Below are positions 53,225 through 62,291 of a DNA stretch of 64,000 bases, one piece after another. Source of the stretch: Chitinophaga arvensicola (lineage in GTDB: Bacteria; Bacteroidota; Bacteroidia; Chitinophagales; Chitinophagaceae). A program made the translations under genes and the position numbers. Under the pieces are notes generated by a model. That model made no database searches. It had not been told where the DNA came from and saw only the letters and a list, made by a program, of their open reading frames with translations. The DNA lies in NCBI RefSeq assembly GCF_900110835.1, contig NZ_FOJG01000001.1, positions 744,001 to 808,000 of the forward strand. Reading direction: 5' to 3'. How positions within the stretch are numbered: the stretch's first letter is position 1; every line of letters begins with the position of its first letter.

Positions 53225-54505
53225 TTAAATCACCACCAGTTCATAAAAATCACCTGGCGTAAAGTATTGTTTCGCCAGTTGCTGTAATTCTTCTGCGGTA
53301 ATGGTTTTAATCGTTTTGATATTATTATAAAAATAATTCTCATCCAGATCATTCAGTATCAGATTTTTCCAACGTTGAATTAACTGGAAGGCGCCATCCA
53401 GATCACCAAGAATGGAACCGATCATATAGTTGCGGACCAGGTCCAGTTCTTCCTGCGGAACGGGTTCATTCTGCAGGCGCAGCAACTCTTTATAGATTTC
53501 ATCGATTGTTGCTTCACAAACATCGCGACCGGCTTCGGTCTGGATATTCAGCGCGCTGGTTTGACGGAAATTATATAGCTGTGAATAGATACCATAGGTA
53601 TATCCTTTTTCCTCCCTGATATTACTCATCAGGCGGGAGCCAAAGTAACCGCCAAAAATGGTATTTAATACCAGCATCTTTGGAAAGTCGGGATGGTAGC
53701 GGTTCGGAAAATGACGCGCAACACGCACGGCACCCTGTACGCCATTTTCATCATTGAAGATCCTGAACTTTTTCTCTTCCGCCGGCTGAATAGGCAGGTC
53801 CAGCTTTACCAGGTGGGTATCGCCGTTCCATTGCGTAGTGCCGAAGTACTGGTTCAGCAGCGGGATGATATTAGCAGGTAAATTACCGGCAATAAAGATT
53901 TTACAGTTGTTGTATGTGTAATGCTTCCTGTAAAAAGCGTGTAGGCTCTCTGATTGCAATGCATCGTATGCCATCATGGAGCTTACGCGGCCATATGGAT
54001 GAAATTCTCCAAACAGGTATTTATCAATAAAGCGATTGGCTACAAAATCGCATTTCAGCAGGTTTACAGCCAGTTTTTGCTTTTGGTTCTGTTTGTACAG
54101 GTTCAATTCTTCTTCCGGGAATATCGGGTCCTGGATCACTTCCTGTAATACCGGCAGCAACACTTCTGTATGCTTGGTTAAACAGTGCAGTGTATAGGTA
54201 GCATTTTCATGATACGCATTACGGTTAAGGTAAGCGCCATGATAATCTATGCTTTCGTTGATTTCCTGTGCGGTGTGTTTGCTGGTACCGTTTTTCATGA
54301 GAAAGTTGGTAGCAGCGGCTTCCAGGCTTTCGCTCTCATACCAGCTGCCTGCCGGGAATACCAGTTCCAGCTGTAATGTATCCTGTTCATCAGATTTCAT
54401 TACATATACAGGAATACCATTGTCCAGTTTAAACTGTTCATATGGCTTCAGTTTTATATCGAAATCCACCGCATCTTTAATGGGAGGGGCAATCGTTCTG
54501 TTCAT
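53225..54505 (-). CDS. M16 peptidase-like subunit without zinc motif
   Basis: A 426-residue M16 (insulinase/MPP) family protein. The site that should hold HxxEH reads NFLMKNGTSKHTA, so the zinc motif is lost. The C-terminal part keeps the EEKGYTYGIYSQLYNF block with the Arg/Tyr-type substrate-binding region. This is the inactive partner type that pairs with the active gene 43 bases upstream, like alpha and beta subunits of MPP. Confidence 0.88.
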   Translation of the reverse strand: MNRTIAPPIKDAVDFDIKLKPYEQFKLDNGIPVYVMKSDEQDTLQLELVFPAGSWYESESLEAAATNFLMKNGTSKHTAQEINESIDYHGAYLNRNAYHENATYTLHCLTKHTEVLLPVLQEVIQDPIFPEEELNLYKQNQKQKLAVNLLKCDFVANRFIDKYLFGEFHPYGRVSSMMAYDALQSESLHAFYRKHYTYNNCKIFIAGNLPANIIPLLNQYFGTTQWNGDTHLVKLDLPIQPAEEKKFRIFNDENGVQGAVRVARHFPNRYHPDFPKMLVLNTIFGGYFGSRLMSNIREEKGYTYGIYSQLYNFRQTSALNIQTEAGRDVCEATIDEIYKELLRLQNEPVPQEELDLVRNYMIGSILGDLDGAFQLIQRWKNLILNDLDENYFYNNIKTIKTITAEELQQLAKQYFTPGDFYELVVI

Positions 54506-54548
54506 CGTGTCTTATTTAAAGGGTGAGGGCTGTAAACAAGCCGCTGCA

Positions 54549-55787
54549 TTAGCTTGCAGCGTAATAGTAAATGGTGTTGGAATTCTTTTCGTCCAGCAGC
54601 AGTTTCGCTTCTTCGTGTATTTCTTTTGCCGTTACTACCTCATAATTTTCGAATTCATGATTCATTAATGCGGCATCGCCGAGCAGTTCATAGAATGCGA
54701 GGTTATTTGCGCGGTTCAGTAAACTCATGTCTTCGAAAGCCAGCTGACTTTCTACGCGGTTTTTTACTTTTTGCAGTTCTCTTTCTGAAATGACTTCGTT
54801 TTGCAGTTTTTCGAGTTCTATCTGAATCGCCTTTTCTGCGTCTTTCATTTTTACGCCTTTTACCAGTTTACCTTCTATGGTCATTAAACCGGCATCCAGA
54901 CTGCCAAAATGATAACAATCAATATTGCTGAATAGTTTCTTTTCTTTTACCAGTACCTGGTGCAGGCGGGAAGAACTGCCACCGCCGAGGATATCGGAGA
55001 TGAGGTCTGCCGCGTAATAGCGTTTATCGGTACGGGCGTACATATGATAGCATTTGTACAGCGCGTCCAGTGGTACGCTGGCCTTTACATCCAGTTTGTG
55101 TGCCGCTTCCTGTGCCGGTTCAGCAGGCAGGTTGCGCTGGTATTTTTCCCCGGAAGGAATATCGCCAAACCATTTCTCTGCAAGGGCTTTCACCTGGTCA
55201 ACGGTTACATTGCCGCCAACCGCGAGGATGGCATTTACCGGCCGGTAATACTTGAAGAAAAATGCTTTTACATCTTCCAGTTTCGCATTTTCTATATGAG
55301 AAAGTTCTTTACCAATGGTCATCCAGCGATATGGATGGGTGGTGTAAGCCAGCTCGCGCATTTTATGCCATACGTCTCCATAAGGCTTGTTGATATAGTG
55401 TTCCTTAAATTCTTCGGAAACTACTTTACGTTGCACGTCCAGGCTTTTTTCATCAAAAGCAAGCGACAACATACGATCGCTTTCCAGCCAGAAACCGGTT
55501 TCTATATTTTCAGCAGGAAGTTGAATATAGTAGTTGGTCAGATCGCTGGTAGTGTAGGCGTTGTTTTCGCCACCGGCCATCTGTAGCGGCTCATCGTAAG
55601 ATGGAATATTGATGGATCCCCCAAACATCAGGTGCTCAAACAGGTGGGCAAAGCCCGTCTGTGCCGGATTTTCATCCCTCGCTCCTACATCATACAGCAC
55701 ATTTATTACCGCCATGGGCGTCGTATGGTCTTCGTGAACAATTACTCTCAGTCCGTTTGCCAGCGTAAACTTATTATAATGGATCAT
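54549..55787 (-). CDS. M16 zinc peptidase, catalytic subunit
   Basis: A 412-residue M16 peptidase with the inverted zinc motif HLFEH in TGFAHLFEHLMFGGS (about 44-48) and the distal Glu (DEKSLDVQRKVVSEEFKE). It has no obvious signal peptide. Together with the downstream inactive subunit it would form a clam-shell heterodimer that cleaves short or unfolded peptides. Confidence 0.92.
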   Translation of the reverse strand: MIHYNKFTLANGLRVIVHEDHTTPMAVINVLYDVGARDENPAQTGFAHLFEHLMFGGSINIPSYDEPLQMAGGENNAYTTSDLTNYYIQLPAENIETGFWLESDRMLSLAFDEKSLDVQRKVVSEEFKEHYINKPYGDVWHKMRELAYTTHPYRWMTIGKELSHIENAKLEDVKAFFFKYYRPVNAILAVGGNVTVDQVKALAEKWFGDIPSGEKYQRNLPAEPAQEAAHKLDVKASVPLDALYKCYHMYARTDKRYYAADLISDILGGGSSSRLHQVLVKEKKLFSNIDCYHFGSLDAGLMTIEGKLVKGVKMKDAEKAIQIELEKLQNEVISERELQKVKNRVESQLAFEDMSLLNRANNLAFYELLGDAALMNHEFENYEVVTAKEIHEEAKLLLDEKNSNTIYYYAAS

Positions 55788-55856
55788 ATCTTTTTATTGG
55801 TCAATATGGTAAAAATAGGGAATTACGGCTAGCTTTTAGCTCAAAACGGCAAAAAG

Positions 55857-56777
55857 CTACTCCAGGTACAACTCTTTCCGGTCGTAATTGATGGTGAGGG
55901 TAAAGTCTTTCCAGACGTCATAACCGATAGATCCGGCTACTTCAGTAAATACGCCCAGGTCGTCTATGTCTTTACTGTAGCTGACAGGTACTGCGGCGAT
56001 GCTGTGGCCGCCCATTTCCAGTGAGGGAACCGAACTATTGATATAGTACAACACTTTCAGCATATCCTGTACCCTGTCGGTGTTGGTAGTGGGAAGAACT
56101 GTATTGAGTTTATTTTTATCGACATAGGGCCAGTTAAAGAGAATGCCGTAATCGCCCCCGGTGGTAATATGATAGTGGCCGGGAAGTCTGCGTCCATCGG
56201 GCAGCTGGATGGATGCATCGATGACAGGTGTACTGAAATTAAGCTGGAAATGCAGTAGCCGGCCAGCGTTGTTGACAGGGGTTTTGCCCTGTTTGTACAG
56301 TACAATCTGTTGTGAACGGTAGTCGATTTTTACGATATACAATTTCAGGAGTGCTACGCCAATGATGCCATCTACTGGGCCCAGGTTACTCAGGTTTTCG
56401 AGGTATACCTTTACATAAGGGAGGCGTAGTTCTTTCAGATAAAGGGCATTGATAGTGGCCATATCTGTTTTGGCCATCGCGTTGTTGGTGCCGGTCATAA
56501 ACGCATTCCCGGCACTTTTCAATTGCAGGCGGGCAGCGGTAGTAGTATGAAGAATGCTTACTTCTGCGCCGGTATCAAAAATAAAATGAAGGGTGTCTTT
56601 ACTGCCGGATACCAACACCGGAATGATCACCTGCCTGTTCACAAGTTGAAAAGGGATGATGGCTACTGGCTTGGTATTATCTGTTGCTGCTGCTGTGGGC
56701 GAGCCTCTGCGTTGGGCATAGGCAGGCATAAGGGCACAGCTGATTAAAATGGTTACTGTCAATAAAAAGCGCCACAT
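55857..56777 (-). CDS. retropepsin-like aspartyl protease, exported
   Basis: A 306-residue exported protein: signal MWRFLLTVTILISCALMPAY with AYAQ cleavage. FIFDTGAEVSIL (Asp68) is the catalytic DTG block and DGIIGVALLKLYIVKIDYRS the later hydrophobic-Gly block of the family. A second pepsin-like half is degenerate. It starts 13 bases after a related, longer protease. Confidence 0.82.
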   Translation of the reverse strand: MWRFLLTVTILISCALMPAYAQRRGSPTAAATDNTKPVAIIPFQLVNRQVIIPVLVSGSKDTLHFIFDTGAEVSILHTTTAARLQLKSAGNAFMTGTNNAMAKTDMATINALYLKELRLPYVKVYLENLSNLGPVDGIIGVALLKLYIVKIDYRSQQIVLYKQGKTPVNNAGRLLHFQLNFSTPVIDASIQLPDGRRLPGHYHITTGGDYGILFNWPYVDKNKLNTVLPTTNTDRVQDMLKVLYYINSSVPSLEMGGHSIAAVPVSYSKDIDDLGVFTEVAGSIGYDVWKDFTLTINYDRKELYLE

Positions 56778-56790
56778 GACACAAATAACG

Positions 56791-58023
56791 TCAAAGAATA
56801 CTTTTTATTGGCAATCTTTTGATGAGTATTTCTTTGTCGCGGCTCACCAGGCAGGTGGCTTTGGTCCCGATATTCTTCAATAATTCACGGAACAGTTGGA
56901 GGTTAGGCCCCAGATTATTGTTGATGCCCATGATAATATCGCCTTTCCGGAAGCCCACTTTTTCAGCCGGAGAACCTTTGATAATATCGGTTACCTCTAC
57001 TTTTCCATTGATCAGGTAAATGATCAGACCTGTATAGGAATAATCAAACATATCCCGGAAGTGCGTATTGGGGAGCATATAAATCTCCTTCTTGCCATAG
57101 TTGAGTGTGATGTTGAAACGGCGCAGCAAATCGTTTCCGATCATGCCTCCAAGAAAAGGATAGGCGGTAACGTTACTTTTATCATCAAACACATAAGTAG
57201 GAACATTCCTGAAATTGTAGTTGCCGATGCGGAATTCCGTAACAGTGGTGAGCGACATTGTCATTTTACCTCCCAACCCCTGGGCTTCTGTCTGGATAAT
57301 CTTTTTGGTACGGCGTTTCTTTCCCTGTAATACGCTGCTGTCGTTTACAAACTGTGAAGAGAGCAGCAGGCACATACCGGCGCCGGTATCGAAATAGTAG
57401 CGGTTATTGATGGTGCGCACCGAATTTTTAAGCGGTGCAGATATCAGGGGAATCTGGGTAAGAGATGGTCGCAATAGTTGACCACCTCTGGGATAAGTGT
57501 ATCGTCCTTTGGAATAAACGATAATCTCTTCTGTGTCATAGTCTATGGTAACAATATACCTGCTCAGGAAACTGTATCCGATGATACCATCTACCTGAAT
57601 ACCGTACACCTGACTGATCAGCTCGTAGTCGTTGATATGAAAATCCAGACTGTCTACCTGCAACCCGGGAAGCTTCAGGGAATGATGCCTGGCGAAGGAA
57701 ACCGGTTTGGAACTGCCCAGCCCTTTGATGATACGGTCAGAGGGCTCCATTTTAATGCCCAGTCGTACACAGGTGGTGGTATCGAGCGATATGCCGGCGC
57801 TGCCGGTATCGAGAATAAACTGTAAAGTGTCGGGATAATCGCCAACCAATGCCTGGATAACTACTACTCCCCCATAATACTGTTTGAAATGGAAGCGTGT
57901 GATCAGCATAGCTTCGCGAGTACTATCGTTGTCTAACGTGGCATTTCCGGCTAGTGCGCTACTTGATATGCCGGCGGCGGCTGCCATAAGCAGCATAACG
58001 TGTAACAGAATTGATCTTAGCAT
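56791..58023 (-). CDS. retropepsin-like aspartyl protease with PDZ domain, exported
   Basis: A 410-residue exported protease. Signal MLRSILLHVMLLMAAAAGIS, a first DTG block FILDTGSAGISLDTT (Asp72), a second YYFDTGAGMCLLLSS (near 214), and a C-terminal PDZ domain (about 325-405, VTDIIKGSPAEKVGFRKGDI). Both catalytic aspartates are present in one chain. PDZ domains dock C-termini or regulate access. It forms an operon with the shorter protease 13 bases downstream. Confidence 0.85.
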   Translation of the reverse strand: MLRSILLHVMLLMAAAAGISSSALAGNATLDNDSTREAMLITRFHFKQYYGGVVVIQALVGDYPDTLQFILDTGSAGISLDTTTCVRLGIKMEPSDRIIKGLGSSKPVSFARHHSLKLPGLQVDSLDFHINDYELISQVYGIQVDGIIGYSFLSRYIVTIDYDTEEIIVYSKGRYTYPRGGQLLRPSLTQIPLISAPLKNSVRTINNRYYFDTGAGMCLLLSSQFVNDSSVLQGKKRRTKKIIQTEAQGLGGKMTMSLTTVTEFRIGNYNFRNVPTYVFDDKSNVTAYPFLGGMIGNDLLRRFNITLNYGKKEIYMLPNTHFRDMFDYSYTGLIIYLINGKVEVTDIIKGSPAEKVGFRKGDIIMGINNNLGPNLQLFRELLKNIGTKATCLVSRDKEILIKRLPIKSIL

Positions 58024-58119
58024 ACTTGGTTGATACAGGGGTGTGTATTGCTATAAATTTAACATTAAAAAGCGTTCGTATAAAATATTTTTATTACAGG
58101 CGGTTATTGGCCGAAATAC

Positions 58120-58127
58120 TACCTTTG
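58120..58127 (+). promoter_or_regulatory. -7 element before mqnC
   Basis: TACCTTTG matches TAnnTTTG, 31 bases before the ATG at 58159. No TTG lies at the usual -33 distance. Confidence 0.45.
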
Positions 58128-58158
58128 TTAAAGTTATTCCGAGTTAGAAACAAAGCAT

Positions 58159-59283
58159 ATGGAACTTCAGGATTTATATAAAAAGGCGCAACAATTCGAA
58201 TTTCTGACAGCAGCAGAGGGTGTTTACCTGTTTGAAAATGCACCGCTGGCGGAATTGATGGAGATCGCAAATGAGTTGCGGAAGCAGCAGGTACCGCATG
58301 GAAAGGTGACCTGGCAGATAGACAGGAACGTAAATACTACCAACGTATGCACGGCCAACTGTAAGTTTTGTAACTTTTATCGCATTCCGGGCCATAAAGA
58401 GGCCTATATCACTCCCATTGAAGAATATAAAAAGAAGATAGAAGAAACCCTGAAATATGGTGGCGACCAGTTGCTGTTACAGGGAGGTCACCATCCGGAG
58501 CTGGGACTCAGCTTCTATGTAGATCTCTTCAAAGAACTGAAACGATTATATCCGGAGTTAAGGTTGCACACGCTCGGGCCCCCCGAAGTAGCGCATATCA
58601 CGAAACTGGAGAAAAGTACGCACATAGAAGTACTGCGCGCCCTGCAGGAAGCTGGAATGGACAGCCTGCCCGGTGCCGGTGCTGAAATCCTGAACGATCG
58701 TGTTCGTCGCCTGATCTCCAAAGGAAAATGCGGCGCCCAGGAATGGCTGGATGTGATGCGGGCAGCACATAAACTGAATATTGCTTCTTCTGCTACCATG
58801 ATGTTTGGCCACGTAGAAACAGTGCTGGAGCGTTTTGAACACCTGGTCGATATCCGGCAGGTACAGAGCGAAAAACCGGAAGGGCATTATGGCTTCACCG
58901 CCTTCATCCCATGGACTTTCCAGGATGTGGATACCTTGCTGGCCAGGATTCGTGGTGTACACAACATGACTACCGCCGAAGAGTACATCCGCATGATCGC
59001 CATGAGCCGCATCATGTTGCCGAATGTCAAAAATATCCAGGCTTCCTGGTTAACCGTGGGTAAACAGGTGGCACAACTCTGTCTTCATGCAGGCGCTAAC
59101 GACTTTGGTTCTATCATGATCGAAGAAAACGTAGTAAGTGCCGCAGGTGCACCACACCGTTTCACTTATTTGTCTATGCAGGAAGCAATCCGCGAAGCTG
59201 GCTTCCAGCCGCAGTTACGTACACAACTGTACGCTTTCAGAGACCTTCCGGCAGCGATTGAAGAACAGGTGATCAACTACTAA
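58159..59283 (+). CDS. mqnC: cyclic dehypoxanthinyl futalosine synthase
   Basis: A 374-residue radical-SAM enzyme of the futalosine route to menaquinone, the electron carrier of most Bacteroidota. The cluster motif CTANCKFCNFY (Cys64, Cys68, Cys71) is intact, followed by GGDQLLLQGGHHPELGL and the family end with HRFTYLSMQEAIREAGFQP. mqnA, mqnB, mqnD and mqnE are not close by. Confidence 0.95.
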   Translation: MELQDLYKKAQQFEFLTAAEGVYLFENAPLAELMEIANELRKQQVPHGKVTWQIDRNVNTTNVCTANCKFCNFYRIPGHKEAYITPIEEYKKKIEETLKYGGDQLLLQGGHHPELGLSFYVDLFKELKRLYPELRLHTLGPPEVAHITKLEKSTHIEVLRALQEAGMDSLPGAGAEILNDRVRRLISKGKCGAQEWLDVMRAAHKLNIASSATMMFGHVETVLERFEHLVDIRQVQSEKPEGHYGFTAFIPWTFQDVDTLLARIRGVHNMTTAEEYIRMIAMSRIMLPNVKNIQASWLTVGKQVAQLCLHAGANDFGSIMIEENVVSAAGAPHRFTYLSMQEAIREAGFQPQLRTQLYAFRDLPAAIEEQVINY

Positions 59284-59300
59284 TAAAATCATCTCCATAG

Positions 59301-59335
59301 AAAAAGGGCATTCCGAAACCGGGATGCCCTTTTTT
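59301..59335 (+). terminator. terminator after mqnC
   Basis: AAAAAGGGCAT (59301-59311) pairs with ATGCCCTTTTT (59324-59334), extended inward by two G-C pairs, then a T-run. Classic rho-independent form. Confidence 0.9.
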
Positions 59336-59469
59336 ATTGTGCATAAATGCCTCATTAGCAAATTATTAACAAGCATCAAAGAATTGTTAAAACTGTCTTG
59401 TAGATGTTACAAAATGCTTCGTTCTACGTCTAACAGATACAATCTCACTAATAAACTAAAGGAGGGAAT

Positions 59470-60093
59470 ATGAAAAAGCTGGGTCTTATCATGGCAGGAT
59501 TTGCAATCATAGCCATGGCAGCCTGCTCAAGCACCAAGGTAACGTCTTCCTGGCGTTCCAATGATGCACAGCAACTGCAGAAGGATAACAAAATAATGGT
59601 AATGGCATTGGTACCTCAGAAAGATCGTACCCTGCGCAGCCAGATGGAAAATTATACTGTATCAGAATTGAAGAGAAAGGGATATAACGCCGTATCTGCC
59701 CTGCAGACCTACGGACCCAATGGAATGAACAAGATGACAGAAAAGCAGGTGATACAGCAATTACAGGGTAGTGATGTAAACCAGATCATGACCATCGTAA
59801 TGCTCGATAAAGGAAGGGAAAGGAATTTTGTTCCCAACTATCAACCTTACGGCTATTATGGCTTCTGGCCTTATTACTCTATGTGGTCTTCCAGGTTATA
59901 TGCTCCCGGATATTATACTTACAACACTAAGTATCAATGGGAAGGTAACCTGTATGATCTTAAGAGCGGACAGATGTTGTACTCTGTACAGTCACAGTCT
60001 TTCGATCCGCCAACAACAGAAAGAATGGCCGTTCTGTACGCACAACAGGTAGTAAAAGATATGGCGAAACAACAATTGTTAGCAAAGCAGTAA
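59470..60093 (+). CDS. lipoprotein, DUF4136-like
   Basis: A 207-residue lipoprotein: MKKLGLIMAGFAIIAMAACS with lipobox MAAC (Cys19), then SSTKVTSSWRSNDAQQLQKD, a Tyr/Pro-rich patch YQPYGYYGFWPYYSMWSSRL near 120-140, and KYQWEGNLYDLKSGQMLYSV. These resemble DUF4136-type lipoproteins. An unusually strong AAGGAGGG sits four bases before the ATG. A long hairpin follows. Confidence 0.8.
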   Translation: MKKLGLIMAGFAIIAMAACSSTKVTSSWRSNDAQQLQKDNKIMVMALVPQKDRTLRSQMENYTVSELKRKGYNAVSALQTYGPNGMNKMTEKQVIQQLQGSDVNQIMTIVMLDKGRERNFVPNYQPYGYYGFWPYYSMWSSRLYAPGYYTYNTKYQWEGNLYDLKSGQMLYSVQSQSFDPPTTERMAVLYAQQVVKDMAKQQLLAKQ

Positions 60094-60113
60094 ACGATAG
60101 TAAGTGAAGAATT

Positions 60114-60171
60114 AATAGCCGCTTGTTTTTAGTTTTTGTACACCAAAACTAAAAATGAACGGCTATTTTGC
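60114..60171 (+). terminator. long hairpin terminator
   Basis: AATAGCCG (60114-60121) pairs with CGGCTATT (60160-60167); inside, TTTTTAGTTTT pairs with AAAACTAAAAA around GTACACC. A T-run TTTTG follows. Confidence 0.8.
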
Positions 60172-60181
60172 TGCCGGCAGG

Positions 60182-60212
60182 TTGGATTTTACATGAAATC
60201 GATGTAAGTTTA
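60182..60212 (+). promoter_or_regulatory. promoter of the GNAT gene
   Basis: TTG at 60182-60184, 20 bases, then TAAGTTTA at 60205-60212, one base off the -7 consensus. The ATG is at 60233. Confidence 0.5.
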
Positions 60213-60232
60213 ACGCCCTTTTAAATCCAGCT

Positions 60233-60775
60233 ATGTTCGAAATAACCGTTAATGAAAACATATTCCTCCGGCAACTGCAAGTGCAGGATGCCCCACTGGT
60301 CTATAAACAACTGGATGTATCAAGAAAAAGTCTCCGTAAGTTTTTACCCTGGGTAGATTACAACACCAACGAAGAACACTCGCTGCGCTTTATACAGCTG
60401 ATGCTCCGAAAGGCAGAAGAACAGGAAGCTATCGCATTGGGTGTGTGGTACGAAGATCAGTTCTGTGGCGTTATTGACCTGCATGGATGGGATCATCAGC
60501 TGCAGAAGGCAGAAATAGGTTACTGGATAGGCGAAAGCTTTCAGCGCAAAGGCATTGCCACTGCCGCCTGCAAAGGATTAATCTCTTTTGCCTTTAGGAA
60601 ATTGCACCTGAATAAAATAGAAATCCGCTTCGTATTACAGAACGAACGAAGCGCGCAAATCCCCATTAAGCTCGGATTTTCCCGTGAGGGAACGCTACGC
60701 CACAGCGCCAAACTGCACGGGCAATATGTGGATATGGTGGTGATGGGCATACTGCGGCAGGACTGGAAATACTAG
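60233..60775 (+). CDS. GNAT acetyltransferase, ribosomal-protein type
   Basis: A 180-residue acetyltransferase of the RimJ/RimL type: FLRQLQVQDAPLVYKQLDVS, AEIGYWIGESFQRKGIATAA (acetyl-CoA loop QRKGIA) and KIEIRFVLQNERSAQIPIKL. Probably acetylates a protein N-terminus or a small molecule. Meets the APC permease gene tail to tail with a four-base overlap. Confidence 0.88.
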   Translation: MFEITVNENIFLRQLQVQDAPLVYKQLDVSRKSLRKFLPWVDYNTNEEHSLRFIQLMLRKAEEQEAIALGVWYEDQFCGVIDLHGWDHQLQKAEIGYWIGESFQRKGIATAACKGLISFAFRKLHLNKIEIRFVLQNERSAQIPIKLGFSREGTLRHSAKLHGQYVDMVVMGILRQDWKY

Positions 60776-62235
60776 TCCTTCACCTCATTCAGACTTTTCC
60801 GCACCTTACTGTTTTTCTTTCCGTAAAACTCATAGATCACCATGCCTATGGCCATCCACACGATGAGGCGCAACCAGGTATCCCATGGCAGGAAAGCCAT
60901 CATCAATGCGCAGGTAAGAATACCCATGAAGGGTACAAAAGGTACCCAGGGCGTTTTGAAGGCACGGGGCGCATCCGGCATGGAATAACGCATGATCCAT
61001 ACGCCTGCACACACGATCACAAAGGCCAGCAGCGTGCCTATGCTGGTCATCTCCCCCACTACCCTGATAGGTACCAGTGCGGCAAACAAGCTCACAAATA
61101 CACAGAAGAGGATATTGGATTTCCAGGGAGTACGATAACGGGGATGCACCTCCGAAAATACCCTGGGCAGTAATCCATCTTTCGACATACTGTAAAACAC
61201 CCTCGATTGCCCCCACAGATCCACCAGGATGACAGAAGTATAACCCACTATGATAGCCAGGATAATGGCCTGGGCCAGCCAGTTATAAGGGGTATGCGCA
61301 ATAGCAATGGCTACGGGGGCGGCACTGTTTTTAAACTCTTTGTAAGGCGCCAGCCCGGTGAGTACATGCGAAAAAAGAATGAAGAGTATTGTACAAACAG
61401 CCAGGGATCCCAGGATACCAATCGGCATATTGCGCCGTGGATTTTTGGTTTCCTGTGCGGCAGTACTCACGATATCGAAACCCAGGTATACAAAGAAAAT
61501 AACGCCTGCGCCACGAAGAATACCGGATATACCGTATTCACCGAAGGTGCCTGTATTTTTTGGAATATAGGGGGTGAGATTGGCCGGCTGTATATATTTC
61601 CAGCCAAGGGCAATGAAAACGAGTACTACGCCTACTTTGAGTGACACCACCACTGCATTCCAGATGGCAGATCCCTTGGTGCCACGCATCAGGATGGCTG
61701 ACATCAGGATGATCACCAGGGCTGCCGGTAAATTGAAGTAGCCATGTACGGTAGTGCCATCTGCCAGCTTGAATGTTTCAAAAGGAGAACGGGTATATTG
61801 TGCAGGGATATAAATGTGGTACCGGCTGAGGAATTCGACCAGGTAGTTCGACCAGCTGATGGCTACTGTGGCTGCTCCTACGGAGAACTCCAGTACCAGA
61901 TCCCAGCCGATAATCCAGGCCAGACGCTCTCCCATGGTGGTGTAAGCGTAAGTGTATGCACTTCCGGCAACAGGAATCATGGAGGCAAATTCGGCATAAC
62001 AAAGGCCTGCAAATGCACAGCCAATGCCCGCTACCACAAAGGAAAGCGTAACGGCAGGTCCGGCATTATTACCGGCTGCAGGTCCCGTAAGGGAAAATAG
62101 CCCCGCGCCGATAATAACACCCAGTCCCAGCATTAACAGCTGAAAGCCATTCAGCGTACGCTTGAGTGTATGCTTACTTTCATCGGCCGACTCATTGAGC
62201 AGCCATGACAAAGGCTTTTTATAATTTTGCTTCAT
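60772..62235 (-). CDS. APC-superfamily amino-acid permease
   Basis: A 487-residue inner-membrane transporter with about 12-13 membrane segments. GLGVIIGAGLFSLTGPAAGN in segment 1 holds the substrate-binding GAG, and FFVYLGFDIVSTAAQETKNP in segment 6 matches the cationic-amino-acid (CAT) branch. It could import basic amino acids or polyamines; the substrate is not certain. Confidence 0.9.
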   Translation of the reverse strand: MKQNYKKPLSWLLNESADESKHTLKRTLNGFQLLMLGLGVIIGAGLFSLTGPAAGNNAGPAVTLSFVVAGIGCAFAGLCYAEFASMIPVAGSAYTYAYTTMGERLAWIIGWDLVLEFSVGAATVAISWSNYLVEFLSRYHIYIPAQYTRSPFETFKLADGTTVHGYFNLPAALVIILMSAILMRGTKGSAIWNAVVVSLKVGVVLVFIALGWKYIQPANLTPYIPKNTGTFGEYGISGILRGAGVIFFVYLGFDIVSTAAQETKNPRRNMPIGILGSLAVCTILFILFSHVLTGLAPYKEFKNSAAPVAIAIAHTPYNWLAQAIILAIIVGYTSVILVDLWGQSRVFYSMSKDGLLPRVFSEVHPRYRTPWKSNILFCVFVSLFAALVPIRVVGEMTSIGTLLAFVIVCAGVWIMRYSMPDAPRAFKTPWVPFVPFMGILTCALMMAFLPWDTWLRLIVWMAIGMVIYEFYGKKNSKVRKSLNEVKD

Positions 62236-62291
62236 TGTATACCCTACTGTTTTAGTGGACTAGGTCGCGAAAGTAGGATATATTTACGAAT

